Origin: JAVKSM01 sp039583705 | Lineage (GTDB): Bacteria; Actinomycetota; Actinomycetes; Mycobacteriales; Pseudonocardiaceae | Direction of reading: 5' to 3' | NCBI GenBank assembly: GCA_039583705.1 | Contig: JAVKSM010000105.1 | Coordinates: forward strand, 1 to 11,662 | DNA length: 11,662 nt | Part shown: positions 5,837 through 11,662 of the stretch, one piece after another | How the letters are laid out: every line of letters starts with the position of its first letter | How positions within the stretch are numbered: the first letter of the stretch is position 1 | Position numbers and translations under genes: made by a program | Notes under the pieces: model-generated | What the model was told of the DNA's origin: nothing | The model's database searches: none | What the model saw: only the letters and a program-made list of their open reading frames with translations

Positions 5837-6933
5837 CCGTCGGCGCCGCGGTCCGCCTCGCCGACCTGCCACTGCGAGAGGATCTGCGCGGCCGCACCCC
5901 CTATGGCGCGCCGCAGTTCGACGTCCCGGTCCGGCTGAACACCAACGAGAACCCCTACCCGCCGCCACCGGAGCTGGTCTCCGACGTGGCGGCTGCCGCT
6001 GCCCAGGCGGCCCGGACGCTGCACCGCTACCCGGACCGCGACGCGGTCGCGCTGCGCACCGCACTCGCCGACTATCTCGGCCGTGCGACCGGGATCCCGT
6101 TCACCGCGGGCAACCTGTGGGCGGCCAACGGCAGCAACGAGGTGTTGCAGCAACTGCTGCAGGCATTCGGCGGCCCGGACCGGGTCGCCGTGGGGTTCGA
6201 GCCGTCCTACTCGATGCACCCGGTCATCGCGGCCGGCACCCGCACCGAGTGGTGGCCCACGCCTCGCCGGGCCGACTTCTCCCTCGACGTCGACAGCGCG
6301 GCCGCCGCGCTGTGGGCACGTCGACCCGACGTCGTGTTCGTCACCAGCCCGAACAACCCGACGGGGCAGTCGCTGCCACTGGCGGACCTGCGCATCCTCG
6401 TCGAGGCCGCGCCCGGGGTCGTCGTCGTCGACGAGGCTTACGCCGAGTTCTCCTCCCGGCCCAGCGCCGTGGAGCTGCTCGCCGAGTTCGGCGCCAAGCT
6501 TGTCGTCTGCCGCACGATGAGCAAGGCCTTCGCCTTTGCCGGGGGTCGGCTGGGCTACCTCGCCGCGGCCCCGGCGGTGGTCGACGCGCTGGCGCTGGTG
6601 CGGCTGCCCTACCACCTCTCGGTGCTGACCCAGGCCGCCGCGCGTGCCGCGCTGCGACACGCGCGGTCCACGTTGGAGTCCGTCGCTGCCCTCTGCGCGG
6701 AGCGCGACCGGGTGATGGAGGCGTTGGGAGGGATGGGTTTCCACGTCATCCCGAGCGACGCGAACTTCGTGCTCTTCGGACACTTCGCCGACGCGGCCGC
6801 CGGCTGGCGGTCCTACCTGGAGCGCGGCGTGCTCATCCGCGACGTCGGCATACCGCACTACCTGCGGGTGAGCATCGGCACACCGGGGGAGAACGACGAG
6901 TTCCTGGCGGCGAGCAAGGAGGTCTGCCGGTGA
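5833..6933 (+). CDS. hisC: Histidinol-phosphate aminotransferase
   Basis: A PLP-dependent class I/II aminotransferase converting imidazole-acetol phosphate plus glutamate to L-histidinol phosphate. It has 366 residues, normal for actinobacterial HisC. Visible motifs are RLNTNENPYPPP at the N-terminus, ANGSNEVLQQLLQAFGG (PLP phosphate region), VFVTSPNNPTG and VVVDEAYAEFS (pyridine-ring contacts), CRTMSKAFAFAGGRLGY with the Schiff-base lysine K231, and the C-terminal substrate arginine in LRVSIGTPGEND. GTG 5833 overlaps the hisD stop and leaves the expected N-terminal segment; the frame stays open upstream only as a shadow of hisD. It contains the hisB ribosome site near its 3' end and overlaps hisB by 4 bp. 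Confidence 0.96.
   Translation: MTVGAAVRLADLPLREDLRGRTPYGAPQFDVPVRLNTNENPYPPPPELVSDVAAAAAQAARTLHRYPDRDAVALRTALADYLGRATGIPFTAGNLWAANGSNEVLQQLLQAFGGPDRVAVGFEPSYSMHPVIAAGTRTEWWPTPRRADFSLDVDSAAAALWARRPDVVFVTSPNNPTGQSLPLADLRILVEAAPGVVVVDEAYAEFSSRPSAVELLAEFGAKLVVCRTMSKAFAFAGGRLGYLAAAPAVVDALALVRLPYHLSVLTQAAARAALRHARSTLESVAALCAERDRVMEALGGMGFHVIPSDANFVLFGHFADAAAGWRSYLERGVLIRDVGIPHYLRVSIGTPGENDEFLAASKEVCR
6916..6923 (+). promoter_or_regulatory. Strong ribosome binding site of hisB inside hisC
   Basis: AAGGAGGT lies 6 nt before the GTG at 6930. It fixes the hisB start, which would otherwise be uncertain because the frame is open far upstream, and suggests extra initiation beyond coupling with hisC. Confidence 0.8.
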
Positions 6934-7538
6934 GAGCCATCAGCCGGAAGGCCCGGCTGGAGCGGGTCACCAAGGAGTCCGCCGTGCTCGTCGAGCTGAA
7001 CCTCGACGGCAGCGGAGAGACGGAGGTGGCCACCGGAGTCCGGTTCTTCGACCACATGCTCGCCGCGCTCGGCACGCACGCCGCGTTCGACCTCGTGGTG
7101 CGGGCCTCCGGGGACACCGACGTCGACCCCCACCACACCGTGGAGGACGTGGCCATCGTGCTTGGTGAGGCGTTGCGCGAGGCGCTCGGCGCCAGGGCGG
7201 GGATCCGTCGTTTCGGCGACGCGTGGGTGCCCATGGACGAGGCGCTGGCGCACGCCGTCGTCGACGTGTCCGGGCGGCCGTACTGCGCGCACACCGGCGA
7301 GCCGGAGGCGATGGCCGGCTTCGTCGTCGCCAGCGGCTATCCCACGGTGCTCAACCGGCACGTGTTCGAGACGCTCGCCGTGCACGCAGCGCTGGGGGTC
7401 CACGTCCGGGTGCTCGCCGGACGGGACCCGCACCACGTCACCGAAGCCGAGTTCAAGGCCCTTGCCCGGGCGTTGCGCGCGGGCGTGGAGCTCGACCCCC
7501 GGCAGGCCGGAGTGCCCTCCACGAAAGGCGTGCTGTGA
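6930..7538 (+). CDS. hisB: Imidazoleglycerol-phosphate dehydratase
   Basis: HisB dehydrates imidazole glycerol phosphate to imidazole acetol phosphate using a di-manganese centre, as a 24-mer in characterised homologues. The 202-residue length matches the monofunctional type, with no histidinol-phosphatase domain fused. The two internally duplicated half-domains carry the metal-binding motifs FFDHMLAALGTHA and DPHHTVEDVAI in the first half, then HVFETLAVHAALG and DPHHVTEAEFKALARALR in the second, ending in the typical PSTKGVL. The start is set by the strong AAGGAGGT site. The stop overlaps the next small gene by 4 bp. The histidinol-phosphate phosphatase step must be supplied by another gene; the impA-like gene found between hisA and hisF in M. 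tuberculosis is missing here. Confidence 0.96.
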   Translation: MRAISRKARLERVTKESAVLVELNLDGSGETEVATGVRFFDHMLAALGTHAAFDLVVRASGDTDVDPHHTVEDVAIVLGEALREALGARAGIRRFGDAWVPMDEALAHAVVDVSGRPYCAHTGEPEAMAGFVVASGYPTVLNRHVFETLAVHAALGVHVRVLAGRDPHHVTEAEFKALARALRAGVELDPRQAGVPSTKGVL

Positions 7539-7690
7539 GTTCGTCCGGCGTGGGCGTGCTTCTCGTCGCGGTCGGCGGCTTCCTGATCGGCGGAGTGGCC
7601 AGCCTGTGGCGGCAGTCCCGGGCGCTCGCCGGGCTGATCGGCCTCGCCGCCGCGATCGCCATCGCCGCCGGGGTGCTGCGGCTGGTCTGA
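7535..7690 (+). CDS. 51-residue two-helix membrane protein in the his operon
   Basis: The GTG at 7535 overlaps the hisB stop (GTGA), and the frame gives 51 residues ending at TGA 7688-7690. Two hydrophobic helices are visible: about residues 5-23 (GVGVLLVAVGGFLIGGVAS) and 31-51 (LAGLIGLAAAIAIAAGVLRL). They are joined by a short basic loop WRQSR, so by the positive-inside rule both ends should face outward. There are no catalytic motifs. The perfect 4-bp coupling and clean hydrophobic pattern make it a real gene rather than a shadow. I do not know its function; a regulatory or scaffold peptide at the membrane is only a guess. A hairpin follows 15 bp after the stop. Confidence 0.75.
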   Translation: MSSSGVGVLLVAVGGFLIGGVASLWRQSRALAGLIGLAAAIAIAAGVLRLV

Positions 7691-7704
7691 CAACCACGCC
7701 GGGC

Positions 7705-7726
7705 CGGGCACCCTCGACGGTGCCCG
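7705..7726 (+). terminator. Perfect 8-bp hairpin between the small membrane gene and the PLP gene
   Basis: CGGGCACC (7705-7712) and GGTGCCCG (7719-7726) form a perfect GC-rich stem with a 6-nt loop CTCGAC. No T-tract follows. It could terminate the hisDCB-small ORF transcript, act as an attenuator or stabilise the 3' end. It ends 12 nt before the ribosome site of the next gene. Confidence 0.55.
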
Positions 7727-7751
7727 TGTCATCGGACAGGAGGAGGACCAG

Positions 7752-8915
7752 ATGCCAAGCACCAGCCAGCCGCACATCGAGACCCTTGCCGTGCACGCGG
7801 GTGAGCGCCGACCCGGACCCGACGGCTCTGTCGTCTTTCCGATCTACCAGGCCACCGTGTTCGCGGTGGAGCCAGGCACCGACTACCACGACATCAGGTA
7901 CATCCGGCTGAGCTCCACGCCGTCACAGACCTATCTGCACGACAAGCTGGCGATGTTGGAAGGCGCGGAAGCCGCGCTGGCGACCTCCTCCGGCATGGCG
8001 GCGGTGACGACGGTGCTGCACGCGGTGCTGCGCGCCGGCGACCATCTGCTCGCGAGCGACTGCCTGTACGGAGGCACGCACGACTTCCTCACCCACCATG
8101 CCAAGGATCTCGGCTGGAGCTACACGTTCGTCGATCCGAGCCGGCCTGAGACGTGGGAGGCGGCACGGACCCCCCGCACCCGGGTCTTCCTGGTGGAGAC
8201 GATAACGAATCCGCTGATGCGGGTGGGTCGGCTGCGCGACGTGGTCGCGTTCGCCCGGCGGCACGAGCTGGTTTCAGTGATCGACAACACGTTCGCCACC
8301 CCGGTGAACCTCCGGCCCGTCCCACTCGGCTTCGATCTGTGCGTCAACAGCGCGACGAAGTACCTGAACGGCCACTCGGACATCGTGGCGGGCAGCATCG
8401 CGGGAGCTGCGGAGTTGACCGACCGGGTCCGCCGGACCCTGAACCATTACGGCGGCAGTCTGGATCCGCACGCCGGCTTCCTCCTGGCTCGGGGCCTGAA
8501 GACCCTGGCATTGCGGGTGCGTGCCTGCAACGAGAACGCCTTGGCGCTGGCCCGATTCCTCAGCGGGCACCCGAAGGTCTCGGTCGTCAACCACCCGGGG
8601 CTGCCGTCCCATCCCGACCACGCACACGCGGCTGAGCTGCTCTCCGGTTTTGGCGGCATGCTGAGCCTGCGCCTCGCGGGTGGTACCGAGGCCGCGGAGG
8701 GTTTGTTCGAGGCGTTGCGGATCCCTTACGTGGCGCCGAGCCTCGGCGGGGTGGAGACGCTCGTCACCCGGCCGGCGATCACCTCACACGCGGGCATGAG
8801 CCCGAACGACCGCGAACGCACCGGCATCACCGAGGACTTGATCCGAGTGAGCTGTGGCGTCGAAGCATGCGACGACCTGGTCGCCGACTTCAGCCAGGCG
8901 CTGGAGAATGTCTGA
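7752..8915 (+). CDS. Trans-sulfuration PLP enzyme (cystathionine gamma-synthase/lyase-like)
   Basis: A 387-residue fold-type I enzyme of the Cys/Met metabolism PLP family. Seen in sequence: Y50-x-R52 (phosphate contact from the neighbouring subunit) in IRYIRLSSTPSQ, SSGMAA at 79-84, LYGGTH with the ring-stacking Y106, VETITNP, the ring-nitrogen aspartate in IDNTFATPVN (D178), the Schiff-base lysine K203 in NSATKYLNGHSDIVAG, and the C-terminal APSLGGVETLVTRPAITSHA and IRVSCGVE blocks. The position equivalent to the methionine gamma-lyase cysteine is Gly, arguing against that activity. Gamma-synthase, gamma-lyase and sulfhydrylase cannot be separated by eye; RLSSTPSQ instead of the common SRxxNPT suggests an unusual subclade. 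It has a strong AGGAGGAGG site (7738-7746), starts at ATG 7752, is framed by hairpins and uses somewhat more AT-ending codons than the his genes. It is not part of the usual his operon. Confidence 0.88.
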   Translation: MPSTSQPHIETLAVHAGERRPGPDGSVVFPIYQATVFAVEPGTDYHDIRYIRLSSTPSQTYLHDKLAMLEGAEAALATSSGMAAVTTVLHAVLRAGDHLLASDCLYGGTHDFLTHHAKDLGWSYTFVDPSRPETWEAARTPRTRVFLVETITNPLMRVGRLRDVVAFARRHELVSVIDNTFATPVNLRPVPLGFDLCVNSATKYLNGHSDIVAGSIAGAAELTDRVRRTLNHYGGSLDPHAGFLLARGLKTLALRVRACNENALALARFLSGHPKVSVVNHPGLPSHPDHAHAAELLSGFGGMLSLRLAGGTEAAEGLFEALRIPYVAPSLGGVETLVTRPAITSHAGMSPNDRERTGITEDLIRVSCGVEACDDLVADFSQALENV

Positions 8916-8947
8916 CCGGGTGCAGTGGCCGGCCCGACAACGGTGGT

Positions 8948-8962
8948 GTGCGGTGCCCGCAC
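8948..8962 (+). terminator. Perfect 6-bp hairpin after the PLP gene
   Basis: GTGCGG-TGC-CCGCAC is a perfect inverted repeat 33 bp after the PLP-gene stop and directly upstream of the hisH promoter. The 3-nt loop and lack of a T-tract make it a modest terminator candidate. Its position suggests separation of the PLP gene from hisH. Confidence 0.4.
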
Positions 8963-8968
8963 CGGGTA

Positions 8969-8997
8969 AGGACAGGCTGTGAGCCCACGGCTAGCCT
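8969..8997 (+). promoter_or_regulatory. Leaderless hisH promoter
   Basis: AGGACA (8969-8974, four of six matches to TTGACA) is followed after exactly 17 bp by TAGCCT (8992-8997), which fits TANNNT. Six nt later comes the ATG of hisH at 9004, so transcription should start at or beside the A of the ATG. No Shine-Dalgarno is seen between hexamer and ATG. This is the best-formed of the three his-cluster promoters of this type. Confidence 0.6.
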
Positions 8998-9003
8998 TGC
9001 CCG

Positions 9004-9639
9004 ATGACGCGTGTCGTCGTCCTGGACTACGGGTCGGGCAACCTGCGATCGGCCGAGCGGGCACTGCGCCGACTGGGGGTCGCGGCCGAGGTGACCGCTG
9101 ACCACCGCGCCGCGCTCGCCGCCGACGGTCTCGTCGTGCCGGGGGTCGGGGCGTTCGCCGCGTGCGCCGAGGGGCTGCGGGCGCTCCGCGGCGACCGGAT
9201 CGTCGGGCAGCGCCTGGCTGGCGGAAGGCCGGTGCTGGGGATCTGCGTCGGCATGCAGGTGCTCTTCGAGCGCGGCGTCGAGCACGGCGTCGAAGCCGAG
9301 GGCATGGGGCAGTGGCCCGGCACCGTGGAGCGGCTCAAGGCTGACGTGCTGCCGCACATGGGATGGAACACGGTGCGGGTGCCGCGGGGGAGCACGCTGT
9401 TCGCCGGCCTGGACGCGGAGACGCGGTTCTACTTCGTGCACTCCTACGGGGTACGCCGCTGGGAGCTTGAGCCGTGCCCGCCGCTACCCGAGCCGAGGGT
9501 GACCTGGGCGCACCACGGCGAGGACTTCGTCGCCGCGGTGGAGAACGGCGCGCTGTGCGCGACCCAGTTCCACCCCGAGAAGTCCGGTGACGCGGGTGCC
9601 GTCCTGCTGCAGAACTGGTGCCGGGAGCTGCGGGGATGA
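9004..9639 (+). CDS. hisH: Imidazole glycerol phosphate synthase, glutaminase subunit
   Basis: HisH hydrolyses glutamine and channels ammonia to HisF. It is a class I glutamine amidotransferase of 211 residues. The catalytic triad is visible: the nucleophile C81 in LGICVGMQVLFE, then H190 and E192 in TQFHPEKSG. The N-terminal DYGSGNLRS and oxyanion-region VPGVGAF are also typical, as are LPHMGWN and FYFVHSYG. ATG 9004 follows the probable leaderless promoter. The stop overlaps hisA by 4 bp (ATGA). The next partner gene hisF has its own putative promoter, so the two subunits of one complex may be driven by two separate but similar promoters. Confidence 0.97.
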   Translation: MTRVVVLDYGSGNLRSAERALRRLGVAAEVTADHRAALAADGLVVPGVGAFAACAEGLRALRGDRIVGQRLAGGRPVLGICVGMQVLFERGVEHGVEAEGMGQWPGTVERLKADVLPHMGWNTVRVPRGSTLFAGLDAETRFYFVHSYGVRRWELEPCPPLPEPRVTWAHHGEDFVAAVENGALCATQFHPEKSGDAGAVLLQNWCRELRG

Positions 9640-10367
9640 CCTTGGTGCTGCTGCCGGCCGTCGACGTGGTCGACGGGCAGGCGGTCCGGCTGGTGCAGGG
9701 CGAAGCCGGTACGGAGACCCGCTACGGCGATCCGTTGACCGCGGCGCTGGCCTGGGAGCAGGCTGGCGCGCAGTGGGTCCACCTCGTCGACCTCGACGCC
9801 GCGTTCGGCCGTGGCTCCAATGCCGAGCTGCTCGCCAAGGTGATCGGGACGCTGGACGTGGCCGTCGAGCTGTCCGGCGGGATCCGCGACGACGACTCGC
9901 TGCGGGCGGCGCTGGCGACCGGCGCCGCACGGGTCAACGTCGGGACGGCCGCGTTGGAGGACCCGTCGTGGTGCACTGCCGCGATCGCCGAACACGGCGA
10001 CCGGGTCGCCGTGGGCCTCGACGTCCGGATCACCGAAGCCGGGCACCGGCTGGCGGCGCGTGGCTGGACCTCCGACGGCGGCGACCTGTGGGAGGTGCTG
10101 GCCCGGCTGGAGCATGACGGCTGCTCCCGCTATGTGGTGACTGACGTGTCGAAGGACGGCACGCTGCGCGGTCCGAACACCGAGCTGCTGCGGCAGGTCT
10201 GCGATCGGGCGACGGTCCCGGTCATCGCCTCCGGCGGGGTGTCCAGTGTGGCGGACCTGTTGGCGCTGGCGACGGTGCCGGGAGTGGAAGGTGCGATCAT
10301 CGGCAAGGCCCTCTACGCCCGGGCGTTCACCCTTCCCGAGGCACTGGCTGCCGTCGCCGGCGCCTGA
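9636..10367 (+). CDS. priA: Phosphoribosyl isomerase A (HisA, probably bifunctional PriA)
   Basis: A (beta/alpha)8-barrel of 243 residues that isomerises ProFAR to PRFAR. In actinobacteria lacking trpF the same enzyme also performs the phosphoribosylanthranilate isomerase step of tryptophan synthesis. Visible are LLPAVDVVDGQAVRLVQG with catalytic D10 and R18, VELSGGIRDD, GLDVR with D129, RGW at 142-144, VVTDVSKDGTLRGPN with D170, and VIASGGVSS near the C-terminal phosphate site. R142 and W144 correspond to the Arg and Trp of M. tuberculosis PriA (R143, W145) that allow dual substrate use, hence the PriA call. Whether trpF exists elsewhere in this genome cannot be seen. ATG 9636 overlaps the hisH stop. 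A 39-nt gap separates it from hisF. Confidence 0.94.
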   Translation: MTLVLLPAVDVVDGQAVRLVQGEAGTETRYGDPLTAALAWEQAGAQWVHLVDLDAAFGRGSNAELLAKVIGTLDVAVELSGGIRDDDSLRAALATGAARVNVGTAALEDPSWCTAAIAEHGDRVAVGLDVRITEAGHRLAARGWTSDGGDLWEVLARLEHDGCSRYVVTDVSKDGTLRGPNTELLRQVCDRATVPVIASGGVSSVADLLALATVPGVEGAIIGKALYARAFTLPEALAAVAGA

Positions 10368-10393
10368 CACCCAAGCCTGCACCGCACCCCCGT

Positions 10394-10399
10394 TAGGCT
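10394..10399 (+). promoter_or_regulatory. -10 hexamer of a probable leaderless hisF promoter
   Basis: TAGGCT, identical to the hexamer before hisD, ends 7 nt before the GTG of hisF at 10407, and no Shine-Dalgarno is present in the 39-nt gap. No clear -35 at 17 bp is visible, so strength is uncertain. Confidence 0.45.
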
Positions 10400-10406
10400 C
10401 CGTGCT

Positions 10407-11180
10407 GTGGCGGTCGCGGTGCGCGTGATCCCTTGCCTGGACGTGGACGGCGGGCGCGTCGTCAAGGGCGTCAACTTCGCCGACCTCGTCGACGCGGGCG
10501 ACCCCGTCGAGATGGCCCGGGTCTACGACGCGGAAGGCGCCGACGAGCTGACCTTCCTCGACGTCACCGCCTCCTCGGCCGACCGGGAGACCACCTACGA
10601 CGTCGTGCGGCGCACCGCCGAGCAGGTGTTCATCCCGCTCACCGTCGGCGGCGGGATCCGGGCACCATCCGATGTGGACCGGCTGTTGCGGGCCGGGGCG
10701 GACAAAGTGGGCATCAACACCGCGGCCGTGGTTCGGCCGGCACTGCTGGCCGAGTGCAGCCGCCGGTTCGGGGCGCAGTGCATCGTGCTGTCGGTGGACG
10801 CCCGCCGGGTGCCCGCGGGGGGCCCGCCGACGCCGTCCGGCTACGAGGTGACGACGCACGGCGGGCAGCGCCGCACCGGGATCGACGCCGTCGAGTGGGC
10901 GGCCCTCGGCCAGGAGCTGGGAGTGGGGGAGATCCTGCTCAACTCCATGGACGCCGATGGCACCAGGGCCGGCTTCGACCTCGCCATGATCCGCGACGTG
11001 CGGGCGAGGGTGGACGTCCCGGTGATCGCGAGCGGCGGTGCTGGAGCCGTCGCGCACTTCCCGCCGGCGGTGGCGGCGGGTGCGGACGCGGTGCTGGCGG
11101 CGAGCGTGTTCCACTTCGGGCTGCTGCGCATCTGCGAGGTCAAGGACGCGCTGCGGGCAGCGGAGGTCGAGGTGCGGTGA
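10407..11180 (+). CDS. hisF: Imidazole glycerol phosphate synthase, cyclase subunit
   Basis: HisF takes ammonia from HisH and cyclises PRFAR to imidazole glycerol phosphate and AICAR. It is a 257-residue (beta/alpha)8-barrel. Conserved elements are VIPCLDVDGGRVVKGVNF with catalytic D12, the phosphate-site strand FIPLTVGGGIR, ADKVGINTAA, IVLSVDARR with the second catalytic aspartate D131, GEILLNSMDADGT, and VIASGGAGA. GTG 10407 gives the expected short N-terminus just ahead of the first strand and sits at the predicted start of a leaderless transcript. The stop overlaps hisI by 4 bp. It complements hisH in the same cluster, so the synthase is complete. Confidence 0.97.
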   Translation: MAVAVRVIPCLDVDGGRVVKGVNFADLVDAGDPVEMARVYDAEGADELTFLDVTASSADRETTYDVVRRTAEQVFIPLTVGGGIRAPSDVDRLLRAGADKVGINTAAVVRPALLAECSRRFGAQCIVLSVDARRVPAGGPPTPSGYEVTTHGGQRRTGIDAVEWAALGQELGVGEILLNSMDADGTRAGFDLAMIRDVRARVDVPVIASGGAGAVAHFPPAVAAGADAVLAASVFHFGLLRICEVKDALRAAEVEVR

Positions 11181-11524
11181 GTGACCTGGACCCGGCCATC
11201 GCGGCGCGGTTGCGGCGCACGCCCGACGGGCTGGTCTGTGCGGTGGCGCAGCAGCGGGGCACCGGCGAGGTGCTCATGGTCGCCTGGATGGACGACGAGG
11301 CGCTGCACCGCACCCTGACCACCGGCCGGGCGACGTACTGGTCCCGCTCGCGACAGCGGCACTGGGTCAAGGGGGAGACCTCGGGTCACACCCAGCGCGT
11401 GCACGAGGTGCGCCTGGACTGCGACGGCGACGCAGTGCTCGTCGTCGTCGACCAGACCGGACCCGCCTGCCACACCGGCACCTCCACCTGCTTCGACACC
11501 GCGGTCCTGCTCACCTGCCGCTGA
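11177..11524 (+). CDS. hisI: Phosphoribosyl-AMP cyclohydrolase
   Basis: HisI opens the adenine ring of PR-AMP to give ProFAR, a zinc- and magnesium-dependent step. At 115 residues it is the monofunctional form, without the fused PR-ATP pyrophosphatase (HisE) domain. Seen are VLMVAWMDDEAL, ATYWSRSRQRHWVKGETSG, the metal cluster LDCDGD (D81, C82, D83, D85) and the CHTGTSTCF motif (C98, H99, C105) that completes the zinc site. GTG 11177 overlaps the hisF stop (GTGA) and is preceded by GGAGGTCGAGG. It ends the his cluster; hisE and hisG are not in the window, and in actinobacteria they usually sit together elsewhere. Confidence 0.96.
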   Translation: MSDLDPAIAARLRRTPDGLVCAVAQQRGTGEVLMVAWMDDEALHRTLTTGRATYWSRSRQRHWVKGETSGHTQRVHEVRLDCDGDAVLVVVDQTGPACHTGTSTCFDTAVLLTCR

Positions 11525-11566
11525 CGGAGCCCGCGAGCAGGACATATCTGCGGTATCAGGAGCGGT

Positions 11567-11662
11567 ATGGCCAAGACCACCACCCACCACCACCAGCCCC
11601 TTGCCGAGGCGCTGCGCGCCCAGATCGCCACCGGCGCGCTGCCCGAGGGAAGCTGGCTACCC
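11567..11662 (+). CDS. GntR-family regulator, N-terminal start only (runs off the right edge)
   Basis: ATG 11567 lies 4 nt after AGGAG (11558-11562) and opens 32 codons: a short Thr/His-rich lead (MAKTTTHHHQ) and then PLAEALRAQIATGALPEGSW before the edge. The pattern of an amphipathic helix followed by I-x-x-G-x-(L/Y)-P-x-G-x-x-L-P is the first part of the GntR winged helix, normally continued by SER-x-LA. Nothing can be said of the effector domain, so the subfamily and target are unknown. The 42-nt gap after hisI holds no obvious terminator; a TATCTG-like hexamer at 11545-11550 could be a -10. It is most likely unrelated to histidine synthesis. Confidence 0.7.
   Translation, partial: MAKTTTHHHQPLAEALRAQIATGALPEGSWLP

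Noticed and set aside
4400..6064. 554-codon open frame on the minus strand over acr3-hisD-hisC
   Set aside because: It is antisense to clearly conserved hisD and hisC, has the Gly/Arg/Asp/His-rich composition typical of high-GC shadow frames, and shows no motif.
5697..7538. Long plus-strand frame that could make HisB a 613-residue fusion
   Set aside because: The upstream 400 codons are an arginine-rich shadow of hisC; the AAGGAGGT site and GTG 6930 give a normal 202-residue HisB.
9444..11114. 556-codon open frame on the minus strand over hisH-hisA-hisF
   Set aside because: It is a shadow of three conserved his genes, with low-complexity composition and no recognisable domain.
11525..11566. 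Possible terminator after hisI
   Set aside because: I could not form a convincing stem in the 42-nt gap.

Overview
The window reads as a high-GC actinobacterial chromosome, most likely Pseudonocardiales or a close relative. This rests on very GC-rich third codon positions, frequent GTG starts, 4-bp GTGA/ATGA gene overlaps, a PriA-type HisA, and the gene order nadB-nadC ... hisD-hisC-hisB-hisH-hisA-hisF-hisI. I recall that order from Mycobacterium tuberculosis, where only a couple of small genes separate nadC from hisD. All functional genes lie on the + strand.

Region 1 (1-1223) is the end of the NAD de novo pathway: the 3' part of nadB (L-aspartate oxidase), overlapped by nadC (quinolinate phosphoribosyltransferase).

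Region 2 (about 1224-2898) is a gene graveyard. On the minus strand lie short 5' fragments of an amidohydrolase and of a cytochrome P450. On the plus strand lie a TetR regulator broken by three frame changes and an aminoglycoside-phosphotransferase-type kinase with an internal deletion plus a frameshift caused by an 11-bp-period tandem duplication. Between the divergent P450 and tetR starts are two related 15-bp palindromic sites that look like the old TetR operators.

Region 3 (2916-4458) is an apparently intact two-gene arsenic operon, arsR-acr3, with an ArsR of the CC + CxC cysteine pattern and an Acr3 permease carrying the key Cys and Glu. No arsenate reductase is present. Regions 2 and 3 together separate nadC from hisD and look like an accessory insertion into otherwise conserved synteny.

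Region 4 (4496-11524) is the histidine operon: hisD, hisC, hisB, a 51-residue two-helix membrane protein, a cystathionine gamma-synthase/lyase-like PLP enzyme, hisH, hisA/priA, hisF, hisI. hisG and hisE are absent here. hisD-hisC-hisB-small ORF are coupled by 4-bp overlaps, as are hisH-hisA and hisF-hisI. hisD, hisH and hisF each have a TAGGCT/TAGCCT hexamer 6-7 nt before the start codon, the layout of leaderless actinobacterial promoters, so the cluster probably contains three or four transcription units. The PLP gene is framed by two hairpins and has its own strong ribosome binding site, so it looks like an inserted cassette.

Region 5 (11567-11662) is the start of a GntR-family regulator that runs off the window.

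I see no IS element, tRNA, rRNA or CRISPR array. No clearly new system is evident. The most interesting items are the foreign-looking PLP gene plus micro-membrane protein inside the his operon, the three leaderless promoters, and the decaying TetR/P450 module with orphan operators.
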